From assembly GCA_024734495.1 (NCBI GenBank), contig JALMQS010000085.1:21295539-21359538 (forward strand): 64,000 bases of DNA. Reading direction: 5' to 3'. The number at the start of each line of letters is the position of its first letter. Positions within the stretch are counted from its first letter, which is position 1. The DNA comes from Forficula auricularia (Eukaryota; Arthropoda; Insecta; Dermaptera; Forficulidae). The notes under the pieces were generated by a model that ran no database searches, was not told where the DNA came from, and was given only the letters and a program-made list of their open reading frames with translations. This document shows positions 41,891 to 53,748 of this stretch, one piece after another. A program made the position numbers and the translations under genes.

Positions 41891-43240
41891 TATATATACA
41901 CCCTTTACTCTATTAACCCATATATATATTTAGGTTTCTATTTAAAAAACAAAAGTTGTCCTTGAAATACCCTTACAATGCCCCTTGAACGGAAGTTTCA
42001 TTTGCCCCTCCCCATCCCCTCGCAACGTTCTCAAATTAATTTCAAAAATGCAACATGTAATCTAGGAATATAATAATATTTAGAATCTCTAAATTTTTTA
42101 TGATAATAATTTGTGCAAATTTCTATCCCAACAACTATTTAATTTAGAAAAAAATAAGCACTTAACCAGTATTGTATTTATTACTTGTTATACTACCAAT
42201 TCAATTGACGTCCGAAAATTTCCCTATATATTTTCAGTCGAATATAAATACTTCAAATTTCATATAAAATATATTATTGTTTGCATGAATTTTAGTTATG
42301 AAAATTAAACAAGAATTTTGTATTTTATTTTTGTAAAATCAATACCAAAAGTGAAATTATAATTGCAATAGTAGCAATATGTTATAATATATGCGTTTTC
42401 GATAATGTTTATTATTATTAATAGGAAAATGTGTATGTAAAATTATGCAAACGAAATTATTATATATGATTATGTCTCGATATATAATTTATACAGAGAC
42501 ATAGACAGCTGTTTAGCGAGAACAGGGGGCACCACGAGAAGGCAGCTGTCGCCACCCCCCACATGGATAGATAAATAAATAATAATTAAACGGAGATCGT
42601 TAATATAATTTTGATCGCAAATTACAAAATATACTAATAGAGTGATACTTTTAAATATTTCCTTTATTTACAAATGTATAAATCACTTGGAAATACAATT
42701 TGAAATTTTAAAGTCGAAAATAATGAAAATTTCAAGGCTAGACGTGTTTTGGAACAAATAGGAGACATTGTATTTGTACCAAAATACGTCTACACTTGAG
42801 ATAAGTAATTGTTAAAAGACCTTTTCCGAATCAAATACCAGTACAATGTCTCCAATACTGCAATTTGTTTCGAATCAAAGTCTTAAAACATTAGAAATTT
42901 TGTATAAAAATTTTGTCAAGTATTTGTATTTAAGACACAAATATAAAAAATTTGTAGATCTGAATATGATGAGAGAAAGTTCGTTATTGACTCATGCATT
43001 AAATCAGAAACAGAAAAATAATTAGATTGAAGTTTAGAGGCGATTATTTTTAAAAGTGAATTATTTTGAAGGTTATTTTTTTTTAACCGAAATTGAAATT
43101 ATATTATCTATCCATGTGAAATAATTTTATTAGACTGAAAATATAAAGGCGATATTGTTTCAAACCAATATCTCATATTTAATTTAGAAAAAGTAATAAT
43201 TTTAATTTTTTTATTTATTTCTACTTAATCATTTAATTTT
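41891..43240. other. AT-rich stretch, no gene seen
   Basis: Short frames only. GGAGACATTG and CAATGTCTCC at 42751 and 42845 form a minor inverted pair. Nothing else identified. Confidence 0.5.
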
Positions 43241-45112
43241 AATGTTAGTATTAGTAGGACGAGCACCTACCTAGAAAAAGAAAAAAATTATATTAGCAAA
43301 ATTATATAGTGAAATTATGAGATTTTTTATAGAAATATTCCAATAAAATTATATTTATTTATTTTATTTGATCGTTTTTTTGAAAAATTCGAAAAAAGAA
43401 TTGAAAAATTTAGAGTATTTCTTAATTATTTAAATATAAGAATAGAGTATTATAAAGATGTGTTACCTTAACAACCAAAGACTCATGCCTGGACCTGGAA
43501 TACTCTGACCCCACAGGAACGCTCTTATTACACTCGCGCACAATTAAAAATATACTCTGCGCGAAACATTTCGATTTCCGAGGAGTAAGGACTTGCGAGG
43601 AACAAGCGATTGAATTTGGAAAGGATATATGCTCTCACGTGGGTAGGGACGTTGGTTTCGAAGTAGATCTGTATGCATCTTTATTTGCAAGCAATAAAAG
43701 AAGTACACATCTACCCGTTACCCTAAGATAAAGTATTTGATTTTCCAGAAAATAAGAAAATCAAATACTTACTCTAAATGTTAATATTAGTATGACGAGC
43801 ACCTACCTGAAAAAGAAAAAATATATTATTAGTAAAATAATATAGAAAATTTAAAGTATTTTTTATATCAAATATTTTAAAGAAAATTATATTTAATATA
43901 TTATTTATTTAATTTGAAATTTTTTTAAAAAATCGAAAAAATTATTTGAAAAATTTAGAGAATTTCTTACTTTATATATGAATAGAATATTATAAAGATA
44001 TTTTACCTTTTACAGAAGAGATAAAGTCTCCTGCTTGGACCTGGAATACTCTGGCCATACAGGAACACACTTTACACTCCCGCACAAGTAAAAATATACT
44101 CGCGAAACACTTCGAAGGAATATGGATTTGTGAAAACACGGATTGAAGTTGGATAGGATTAGGGAAAGGATATAAGCTCACGTGGGCAGGGACGCCAGCC
44201 CCTGAAGTAGGTCTGTACATCTTTATTTATAAGAATAAAGAAGTACACAACTACCCGTTACCCAAAGATAAAGTATTTGATTTTCCATAAATGAAGAAAA
44301 TCTAATACTTACTCTAAATGTTAATATTAGTAGGATGAGCACCTACCTGAAAAAAGAAAAAAATATTATTAGTAAAAACATATAGGGAAGTGAAAGTATT
44401 TTTTATTCAAATATTCTAAAGAAAATTATATTTAACATATTATTTATTAAATTTGAAATTTTTTTTTAAAAAATCGAAAAAATTACTTGAAAAATTTTGA
44501 GTATTTCTTACTTATATATGAATAGAGTATTATAAAGATATCTTACCTTTACAGAGAAAGTCTCCTGCTTGGACCTGGAATACTCTGGCCACAAATGTTA
44601 ATATTAGTAGGACGAGCACCTACCTGAAAAAAGAAAAAAATATTATTAGTAAAAACATATAGGGAAGTGAAAGTATTTTTTTAAAAAATATTCGGAATAA
44701 AATTATATTTAATATATTATTTATATAATGGTTTTTTTATTTTTTAAAAATTATAAAAAAAGTACTTGAAAAATTTATAGTAATTCTTACTTATATAATT
44801 ATAAGAATAGAGTATTATAAAGATATGTTACCTTTACAGTCAATGTCTCGTGTCTGAACCTGGAATACTGTGACCCCACAGGAACGGAACACACTTACGT
44901 ACACTCCCGCACAAGTAAATATGTATTCGCGAAACACTTGGAAGGAATAAGTAATTGTGAAAACATGGATAGAAAACAGTTGGTTAGGATTAGTAATAGG
45001 ACATGATTCTCTTAATATTTGGGCAGGGATGTCAGCCCCTGAAGTGGATCTGTATATCTTTATCTATAAGAACAATAGAAGTACCTACCTATCCGTTACC
45101 CAGATATTAATA
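43241..45112. repeat. Tandem array, four ~0.53-kb units
   Basis: AATGTTA(G/A)TATTAGTA begins units at 43241, 43777, 44317 and 44594. The third unit is cut to 277 bp. Each unit contains, on the minus strand, a CTTTTTCAG acceptor-like edge beside GTAGGTGCTCGTCCTAC and a segment ending in a GTAA donor (at 43465, 44005, 44545, 44830). Minus-strand translation before the donor is similar between units: PVGSEYSRSRHESLVVK in unit 1 and PVGSQYSRFRHETLTVK in unit 4. Unit 2 ends in a stop. Possible duplicated exon or plain satellite. Confidence 0.75.
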
Positions 45113-46210
45113 TTTTATTCACGTTCGCAAATTTAATAAATAAATTTATATTTAATGGCTTCTTAGATTCTATGTAGTTAATTAATATGAGGAATGAAGA
45201 GTTGTTTATTAGTGAGGGCTGGAGTCAGTTGAGAGGGTGGATGAAGGTAGAGAGTCTATATTGGAACACTCACAGTCGATGTTTCATTCGTCACTGCCTG
45301 ACACATACTGACCATCTACCTGTCTCTCTGCCCCTTATATAGCCCTCGCAACGGGGAACCATTGTCCCTATCTCCCCCCTCATTTACCCCTCCCTTTCTC
45401 CCCCTCCTTTTATATACCTCACTGTCCCTATCTATCTCACTAAATTTTCACTTACCTCTACCAATTTTTATCCGTATTTACTTAATACCATCCGACTTTC
45501 ACTCACCTCTAACGATGAACTCAAAATAAAATTCAAAATTGGTTATCAAGAGTACTGGCCTCAAAAAACAATGCCAATTATCTATCCTGGATTGTCGGCA
45601 ATAGTACTAAAGTTTTTAATTGAATTTCATTCGTCTTATATGGCTGAGCGTGGACTCAGTGCGTAGATTTATGTTTATCTTATTATTTTTTATTTCTTAT
45701 AGTGACCATGCGTCACGACTTTAGCGCCAACTGGCGACGAAAATGTAATCTTTGGGGGATGATTTATTAAACGTCCAATACAAAGGGACTCGCTGACGCC
45801 CCTCTAGGCTCTGTGAACTTGTTTACCTATGATATATACCTACTATAGTACAATATTTACCCCCAATTCTTTCAAATGAAATTCTTTGAATTCTTTCACG
45901 TGGATTCCTCTGTGTCTTCGGCAATGTTTATCAATAAAAACCGAAACGTCAAAAATCCAATATAGAATGGTTATTCCTCAAGTAATAAATGAGAATCAAT
46001 CGCTATTTTTGATTTTAACTCGATTCCTCCATGTCTTCACCAAAGGTAACGGGTAAAAAAACAACGCAGTTGCTATGGTTACTTATAAAATTTCCTCCCA
46101 AATTTTTAGCATTTCACAAAGAGACGCCTATCCATTCTTACTTAAGCAAAATTAAATGAGCTATATTAAAACGATTAAATGAATAAATTTTAAAGAATTT
46201 AAAAAAGTAC
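45113..46210. repeat. Non-genic stretch with 128-bp family units
   Basis: About 45900-46060 contains 1.3 units of the GATTCCTC..GTCTTC repeat seen at 55425-55660 (CGTCAAAAATCCAATATAGA, GGTTATTCCTCAAGTAATAA). The remainder is C/T-rich (45300-45480) or AT-rich. No gene recognised. Confidence 0.5.
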
Positions 46211-46221
46211 TATCTTACTCT

Positions 46222-46760
46222 TTAGTAAAGTACTTTAAAATATAATTTTACTAAAAACTTTATTTAACCTTTCTTGTGGTCCCCAAGGTACTTAATTAGG
46301 ATATTAAATTTCATCAAAATTGGTTAAGTCATTTTCAAGATATTTAGATAAAAACTAAAAAAGTACTGAAATAAAGTACTAATGTTTGTGGGCCGATATG
46401 TACCAAAAACTAATCAGCGCTTCATTTTGTTAAACTAATGCTAGGTTTATAATTTTATTTCAATCGGTGCAACGGTGTGGAAAAAATCGTGGACCAAAAA
46501 AAAACGATAACATCCATCCATCCATCCATACATCCGCACGCACTTCCAAAAAAAATGGCACTTTTTGGCCTCTCGACGAGACCCCATGTAATTTTTGGCA
46601 AAACCGTCACGTGCTAAAATTCAACCTAATTGAATACAATTTGTGACTTTAATTGACTCCATGGGTTCCATAGTCTTTATCTGAGGACCCATTGAAGTCG
46701 CCCTTGCCGCGAGACCGATTACAATACTTTCCCCATGCTTCGCATTAGATAAAGTAAAAA
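46222..46760 (+). repeat. Dispersed repeat family R, second copy
   Basis: Very similar to 16150-16725, from AGTAAAGTACTTTAAAATAT to GCTTCGCATTAGATAAAGTA. Lacks the AAACTGCAACGGATCG start. Differences are scattered substitutions and small indels. The stretch 46761-47334 is AT-rich without features. Confidence 0.75.
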
Positions 46761-47334
46761 ATCAGTCGAATAGAGAACCTCCTCCTTTTTTGAAGTCGGT
46801 TAAAAATTGACCTTGTCCGTCAGAAGATTTTGCTCACCGATACGAAAAATATATATATATATATATTTTTTTACAAATTTTTTCATAATAAGTAAATTTA
46901 GCTATTTTATTATTCTGAATTATTTCCGCATCGAAGGTAGTAAAAATGTCGTATTAAATTAAATAAATATCTAATAAATACATTATTTGTAGAAAATAAA
47001 AATTACTTTAATCAAATTGTCTAATTTTAATATAAAATAATATTTATAATGCGCCTTTTTGCATCAATTCATCAGTAGGTATTGAATTCTACCACTTTAG
47101 CTTCATTGGAAAATACCTCTAATTAATTTTTTTATTTTTTAATTAATTAACAATTTATTGAACCAGTAGTACTATAATCAATTAAATTTACTAATTTTAA
47201 ATATAAAATTATATTTATAATGAGCTATTAGTGAGTATTAAAATTAAGAAAATGAATTAATTATAATTAAAGGAAATAGAAAAAACAACAACAAAATAAT
47301 TATACATCTTTAATCATTACAATGTAATCTAACA

Positions 47335-47590
47335 ACAAATAAAATGTAATTTATAAAATATGTATAAATTTATTAAACCAATTATTTTACATTAATTAAT
47401 GTATACATTGTATTTTTGCTTCGATTCCGGAGATTACTTCTCCACCATCGAGTGTCCTTGATCATCTTTTTAGTCCTTGTTTTTAATAAGAGGAAAAATC
47501 TAATTAGATAAAAAAAACTCTTTTCCGATAATTATTTCAATTCCATTATTCCCCAATCAAGTCGATTGGTTTTCATTACCTCCTCCTAGC
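47335..47590 (-). repeat. Inverted copy of the 49.6-50.9 kb tandem unit
   Basis: On the minus strand it reads GATTGGGGAATAATGGAATT ... TCGATGGTGGAGAAGTAATC ... AATGTATACATTAATTAATG, the same as the direct copies at 49884-50090, 50396-50590 and 50664-50865. Together these form a potential hairpin with a 2-3 kb loop. Confidence 0.75.
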
Positions 47591-47954
47591 TCCCTCTATA
47601 AAATATGTAGATAAATAGACTATATATAATGTTAGGTGGGGAAGAAAATTCTTGTGGTTTTTAACTATTAACTATAAAATATGTCACTTTTTTTTTATTA
47701 AAATTGACCTTGTCCATTAGAAGATTTTTGTCACCGATACGTAAAATACATATTTTTTTTTACAAAATTTTTCATAATAATACAAATAAGTAATGCAAAT
47801 TTTAATTAAAATTATAATTTAACCATTTAGAATTAAATTTTACATAATAATTATTATAAATATAAGTAATAGAAATTTTATTTAAAATTAAAATGTTACC
47901 ATTTATAATTAATGACAATTATAGTTAAATTAAAAGGAAGATAATTAATTAATG

Positions 47955-48060
47955 AATAAAGTAAAGGGAGTGTAGTTTCACAATGGATGAAATAAAATTC
48001 CAAGAGGTTTATACTGACTCAATATATTAGTCCATTATCAGGAGTTTACAGATAATCTGT
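47955..48060 (-). mobile_element. Penelope-like terminal fragment (relative of 2370-2480)
   Basis: The minus strand has CTGTAAACTCCTGATAATGG, ACTAATATATTGAG and GTGAAACTACACTCCCTTTA as in 2370-2480. Here CTGATGA is changed to CTGATAA, so any ribozyme is dead. TGGGGAAGAAAATTCTTGTG at 47637 and GGTTGGGAAAAAAGTTTTTG at 48478 look like decayed mariner-type ends. Confidence 0.4.
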
Positions 48061-48681
48061 CGCATTTCAAAAGATTCCGCAAAGAATATATATTATTTCT
48101 GATTTTTTTATTCTTTGATAAAAAAACTACCGTTTGTCAGTGGGATTTTTTCAATTGGATTTCGTTTCTAAATATTTTAAGTACCTATAAAGACGAAATA
48201 TATTTATCAGTTAAGAGAGATGATTATGTATGTATTTTTTTTCCTCTCCTCCTAATGGCCTCGGAATGAATTCCATTGTAGCCAGTCTACCATGAGTTTA
48301 TAAACTATCAAATAGTATCACAGACAATAAAAATAATAAATAAATAAATAGAACAATAAATTAATCGATAAATAATGAAAAAATGTCACAAATAATAAAA
48401 CATTCACAGCCAAAATATATTATGATGTATTTAAATATAAAGATAAATAGACTACTTCACGTATATATAATAATAGGTTGGGAAAAAAGTTTTTGCGGTT
48501 TTTAACTAATAACTATAGAATATGTCACTTAATTTATTGTAAACATTATTTGTTTTTTTGTTTTTTAATTGTTTCAATAACAATGAAAAGTAGATCCAAT
48601 ATGCTTAGGAAAAATAAATAAAGCAAAAATAATATATTGGGGATAGTAATAGAATTTAGAAAAAGTAGATTTTTAGCTTAC

Positions 48682-48740
48682 CTTGAATAGATGGAGGGCG
48701 AAAGTTGTTGCTTGGGGTCTTTATTCTCTCTCGCCATCAA
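48682..48740 (-). other. Exon-like segment, dispersed relative of the 24.5-27.4 kb array
   Basis: On the minus strand a 59-nt segment lies between CTCATTTTAG and GTAAGC. One frame is fully open: LMARENKDPKQQLSPSIYS. The array copies (25562-25597, 26466-26510) share its two ends but are shortened by indels. Downstream of the donor on this strand lies the same CCCAATATATTATTTTTGCT as in the array. It could be the less damaged version of a real small exon. Confidence 0.35.
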
Positions 48741-48911
48741 CTAAAATGAGAAATAAAATGATAAGAAATTCGTCTACTGGCTGATTAGATATAAGCCATT
48801 TATATTTTAGATATTATTTACGAATAGATTCCGATAAAAAAAATCCCTCGAGGAATTCTCAATTTCAAATTTTATCTAATTGTTTTTCTAATTATTATTA
48901 ATATATTAGAG

Positions 48912-49440
48912 GGGTCGGTAGCGCAATCGGTTAAATCACCAACTTTTCTAATCCGATTAGGAGAACATCAACCTAGACTTCATCAGTTCGATCCCAGCAA
49001 GAAGCAAAGTGAATTTATTTGAAAATAATAAATAACCGGCCCCTCGGCTCCAGAAACTGACAATCTCTGGTTCTACAAAACCTCGCGCATGCGCAGGACA
49101 AAATTTCGTAACAAGCAACCATGAATCGTGAGAGGCAAAAACAAGATTACCCCAGGTGGTAACCAATCCACCCACCCTCGAGTGGCAACCGCGCATTCAG
49201 ATTCTGGGGGACCGGACCATCACGAAGTCAAGGAAGAAACAATGGAAGAATAACACCAAAAATCCATACATACCTGGGCACCTTTAACATCAACACACTC
49301 ATCCGGCCAGGAAAAATTACCTGACCATGGAACTCGATAACACGTTCCGGAAAAAGATAGAGGCGTGGAAGGTCCAACCAGAAAGAAACATCAAGCTTTG
49401 CGTGATCCCAAGGGTCCAAACGCAACAAATAATAATAATA
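48912..49440 (+). mobile_element. SINE-like element: tRNA head, LINE-like body, AAT tail
   Basis: A box GGTAGCGCAATCGG (48918-48931) and B box AGTTCGATCCC (48984-48994) give a tRNA-derived head. Downstream, 49236-49340 can be read as TPKIHTYLGTFNINTLIRPG, similar to the start of RTE-type LINE endonucleases (G-T-F-N-x-x-T-L). The end is AATAATAATAATAATT (49428-49446). A composite SINE, or a SINE adjoining a LINE piece, would both fit. Confidence 0.5.
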
Positions 49441-49559
49441 ATAATTAATATAATATTAAACGCTTCACCGTTGAAGAAACACAAGCTCTGCTGGCGGATT
49501 TTCTCCAATATTACTCCGAATATTTCACAGGAATGTTGAATTTAGTCAAAAATTTTCAA

Positions 49560-50885
49560 TTTTTTGAAATATTTATATAGAATTCAAAGAGGTTGTCATC
49601 ATCTACTAAATCCGAGATGGAATTGATTATTTTTAGTTATATGTCAGAAGGGTTGTTTTCATCCCTTCGTGAATCAAACCCGAGTGCTGAAATTATCATA
49701 TTTATATATATTTGAATAATTTTAATGATATTTTAAGCCGTTGTAATGATAAAAGCATAGATAAATAAAAATGTGTTTTTCAATTAATTAAGTATATTTT
49801 AACTAGGTGGTTTAATTATTTTAAAAGTTACTAATAGTTCACGACAATTTTTATTATATTATTTAAAATGGAGGGATAGATTGGAATTGAGATTGAATAA
49901 TGGAATTGAAATAATTCTCGGAAAAGAGGTTTTTTTATTTAATTAGTTTTTTCCTCTTATTAAAAACAAGGACTAAAAGATGATCAAGGACATTCGATGG
50001 TGGAGAAGTAATCTCCGGAGTCGAAGCTCAAAAACAATGTATACATAAATTCATGTAAAATAAATGGTTTAATAAAATTTATAAAAAAAAAATATTATTT
50101 AAAATAATTTATTTTTAATTACCTATATGTCAGAAGGTTTTTTTAATCCATTCGGGAATCGAACGTGGGTGCTAACATTATCGTATTTTAATATATTTGA
50201 ATTGTTTTAATGACATTTTAAGGCGTTGTTATGATAAATTCATAGATAAATAAAAATTAATTAAGTATATTTTAATTAGGTGGTTTATTTATTTTAAAAA
50301 CTACTAATGCCTCACTACAAATTTTATTATATATTATTTTGAAATTATAATAAAATAATCGAATGGAATACGGAATGGGTAGCTGATTACCAATCGACTT
50401 GATTGGGGAATAATGGAATTGAAATAATTATCGGAAAAGAGTTTTTTTTATCTAATTAGATTTTTCCTCTTATTAAAAACACGGACTAAATATGAATAAG
50501 GACACTCGATGGTGGAGAAGCAATCTCCGAAATCGAAGCTAAAATACAAGGTATACATTAATTAATGTAAAATAATTGGTTTATTAAAATTTATAAAAAA
50601 AGAAAAAAATAGATAAAATAATCGAATGGAGAGGACGGAGATGGAGTAGATGATTACCAATCGACTTGATTGGGGAATAATGGAATTGAAATAATTATCG
50701 GAAAAGAGGTTTTTTTATCTAATTAGATTTTTTCCTCTTATTAAAAACAAGGACTAAAGATGAATAAGGACACTCGATGGTGGAGAAGTAATCTCCGGAA
50801 TCGAAGCAAAAATACAATGTATACATTAATTAATGTAAAATAATTGGTTTAATAAAATTTATATAAAAAAAATAAAAAAAAAATA
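49560..50885 (+). repeat. Tandem repeat, ~0.5-kb units
   Basis: ATGTCAGAAGG recurs at 49641 and 50127, and AATAATGGAATTGAAATAAT at 49897, 50409 and 50677. Two near-full units are followed by a partial one lacking the first half. An inverted copy is at 47335-47590. No coding. TTCGGGAATCGAACGTGGGT (50144) resembles an inverted B box, hinting at a SINE ancestor. Confidence 0.75.
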
Positions 50886-51267
50886 ATCAAAAAATAAATA
50901 TTTGATTAATTTATTATTTATATTTTGATATATTTGTAGAGGATAGCAATAATTATAGTTGGGTTTGATAGTTTCTATCTCTCAGTAATATCTGCAAAAT
51001 TCGCAGAATGTGTATCGAATCTTGAAAAAGCTTATACTTTTTCTTTAATTTTTAAATTTAATTCCCATAAAATATGTAATAAATCATCATTTTTGAATTA
51101 TCATGGTAGTAATTAATAGACGAATGGCTTAAACAAAAAATTTCATTTGACATTAAATATTGTCTCGAATTCAAATTTTTCCAATACTTTTACATCTGCA
51201 TTCTACAATATAAGTGAAAGTAAATTAATAATAAATACTGGCCAATATTTCAAAATGGTTCTATCTA

Positions 51268-51985
51268 CACTGAAAAAAAAATTTCTTTATAATAAATATA
51301 TTGATAGAGTTGAGCATTTTTAATGAGCTCTTATTTATTCCAAAGATATTTTATTAATAATCAAGATATATCGAAATCATTCCAAATATGACCAAATTTG
51401 TAGGTATTTAATCCAAATATATTATATACGAATTATTCTTGCCAAATAGTGATATCTTAATAATTATATATATTTTTTAAAAAACTAACATAGAATTTTG
51501 TTTACATTATTAATTGTGTTTTTTTATTAATTTTAAAACCTACTATAAGATTATAATAAATATTAATATATATTACAAATTAAATTTCCTCGTAACTTAT
51601 ATAAAAATAAATATAACAATTCATTTGATTGAATATAGATTTTACATCAAATTAATATAGGTACTCATCTTCTAGTCAGAAATACCTATATTTATTATAA
51701 ATAAAAAAATATTCAAGTTTATATCATTTCTTGTCGTAATTACGTATTATTCCATTTAAATACCCAACTATTAAATTTAACTATTCCATTATTTTACTCA
51801 AATAACAATATTTTCATAATTTACTTATTGGTGCTTGGTTCAAATAGCGGCATCTTAACTATTAATATATCTAGAGATGCTCCAAAAAATACGTATATAG
51901 ATCGATTTCGGTATAATTAACTTGACCATCTATTCATATCAAATATAATTTCTTAACTATAAATAAATATATCGTTTTTTCAGTG
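51268..51985. mobile_element. Tc1/mariner-like MITE, TA target
   Basis: CACTGAAAAAA at the left and TTTTTTCAGTG at the right, flanked by TA on both sides (51266-51267, 51986-51987). 718 bp, very AT-rich, no frame. The TIR is short, so some uncertainty remains. The stretch 50886-51265 before it shows nothing. Confidence 0.6.
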
Positions 51986-51989
51986 TAGT

Positions 51990-52562
51990 GAGGTTACAGG
52001 TTGGTCTGTCTGTCTGTCTGTCTAGACAGTTTCATCTTTAATTCCATTCCATTTCCACTGATGGTAAAATAAAATAAAAGAAGATATAAAAAGTAAATTT
52101 AGCCCCGCTAATCAAATTATTTGAGACGAATTTCAAATTGGATGAATTGCGGGGGCGGATAATAAAAAGGATAATGCATAATTGCCGTCTAGCAAGCAAA
52201 CAAGCTTCATTCCCAATTAGTTAGTAGGTATACGGCTGCTAAATAAAAACAAATCTAGTTAGATTTACGTGATGTTTTTGTTGTTATTGTTGATGTTTTG
52301 TTATTTAGACTAGATTGTTTGTTTGATGAGTTTTTTAAGAGTAACAAAAAAATAAATAAATACATACAGATTTCGATAGTATTTACAAATCACACTATTT
52401 TAATTGAAATCTAATAAAATAATTTAAGCAAAAATATCGCTGTTTAATTTAATAAAAAGAATAAGAACAAACGCAAGTGTAGAAGTGTTTCTCGAAAACG
52501 GCTCTAGCTATAAAAATCACGGATTAGGGTGGTTTTCGGGACGAGAAATCGATCTATCAGGG
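51990..52562. other. No supported gene
   Basis: A TGTC microsatellite lies at 52004-52024. TCTCGAAAACGGCTCTAGCT at 52492 matches the early part of the Helitron-like repeat (33731), so a fragment of that family precedes the Penelope element. Confidence 0.45.
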
Positions 52563-52682
52563 ACTCATCTTCTGAAAGAGAAACAAAGAGGTTGTCCTCT
52601 GCTTGATGCAAATAAACATACACACATATATATATCGAGATGATATATCTGTATATATATATTATTTATTTGTTTGAGACTA

Positions 52683-53075
52683 TAGGAACTTTAGGAAAAG
52701 ATTTAGCTTCAAATAGAAAAGACAAATTACCAAATATAGAAAAAGAAGGGGTTTATAGTTTGAAATGCAAAGATTGCGAAGCAATCTATGTAGGGAAGAC
52801 AGAGAGAAATCTGAAAATTCGATTAAATGAACATATAAGAGATTTTAAAAATAAAAAGTGCGAAAATTCTTTTTGCAGAACATTTAAATTCAAACAATCA
52901 CTCCTTCCCAGAAGGTATTAGATTAATAAAAGGAGAAAAGAACCCAAAATTAATTAGCGCAATCGAATCTTTAGAAATTTTGAAATCATTCAATAGAAAT
53001 TCAAAACTCTGTTTGAACAATCAAATAGAGTTATCCAATAGTAATCTGCTTAAGATGTTTGCTAACAAAAGATAA
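52683..53075 (+). pseudogene. Penelope-like GIY-YIG endonuclease domain, one frameshift
   Basis: GIY-YIG endonucleases of Penelope-like elements cut the target for reverse transcription. Visible: KLPNIEKEGVYSLKCKDCEA then IYVGKTERNLKIRLNEHI. GVY and YVG are the signature, CKDC sits between them as in the Penelope type, and an Arg (KIR) and Glu-His (NEH) follow. A frameshift at about 52866-52878 moves the frame to AEHLNSNNHSFPEGIRLIKG and on to LLKMFANKR and the stop at 53073-53075. The N-terminal reverse transcriptase is missing. Confidence 0.88.
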
Positions 53076-53272
53076 AAGAAAAAAGAAAAACCCTTCTTTT
53101 GTCAGCCTTTCTAAGGAGAAAGGAGAAAGGGAAACATATTGTTATATTTGAATGTGAACCGAATAGAATGTCTTTATTAGTTCCTAGCCGACCACCAGTG
53201 ACGATGGAACACCAAGTTTTCAATATCCATATGATATTGACTCCATGAAAAACATTTATAATTGAAGAAAGA

Positions 53273-53307
53273 CTGATGATGAAGACCAAGTCTTCGAAAC
53301 TATAGTC
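53273..53307 (+). ncRNA. Hammerhead ribozyme core in the Penelope terminal repeat
   Basis: CTGATGA (53273-53279), an extra T, stem II GAAGAC-CAA-GTCTTC, GAAAC (53296-53300), TATA loop, GTC (53305-53307). All invariant core nucleotides are present, with the minimal stem III known from Penelope-like elements. The core is identical to 11477-11511. Only the 3' half of the motif (CTATAGTCTC) is present in the inverted left repeat. Self-cleavage would define the RNA 5' end. Confidence 0.7.
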
Positions 53308-53748
53308 TCAAACAAATAAATAATATAATATACAGATATATCATCTCGATATATATATATGTGTGTATGTTTATTTGCATCAAGCAGAGGACAACCTCTT
53401 TGTTTCTCTTTGTGAATCAACAACTCTGCTACTCTCGGAAAAACAAAAACTTTTCAATTAACTCATCTTCTGGTAAATTTAAGTTGATTCTTTTTTTCTT
53501 AATTTTAGTAATTATTCACAACTGGGGGTGTCAAATTTATAAGTACATTTTTTTCAATTCCCTTTTATTAATTAACAAGTTGTGAGGGCCGCCTTCGGGC
53601 TTTTCATTTTTTAACCCGCCCCATTATTTTGGGTGGTTAGTATTTCCATTTCTAGCCTTCTAGTGGCCTATATATTATATATACAAAATTTGGTTGAGTT
53701 TGTACAAAGGGCAAGAATTTTAATTTTTTGACCTCCTCCTTTTTACTA

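Larger units (their letters stand above)
52575..53460 (+). mobile_element. Compact Penelope-like retroelement with inverted terminal repeats
   Basis: The left terminal repeat (52575 to about 52685: AAAGAGAAACAAAGAGGTTG ... TTTGTTTGAGACTATAG) is the reverse complement of the right one (about 53300-53413). Between them is a GIY-YIG domain, and after the right repeat about 47 extra bases, like the one-sided tail known in Penelope-like elements. ACTCATCTTCTG flanks the whole (52563-52574, 53461-53472), a 12-bp target duplication. The reverse transcriptase is absent, so this is a 5'-truncated copy. Confidence 0.88.

Noticed and set aside
43990..44220. 76-codon minus frame in the tandem array
   Set aside because: Runs across a predicted donor site and is not conserved in the other units, unlike the short segment before the donor.
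48917..48995. Functional tRNA gene
   Set aside because: A and B boxes are present but acceptor and anticodon stems do not pair; a SINE-like body and AAT tail follow.
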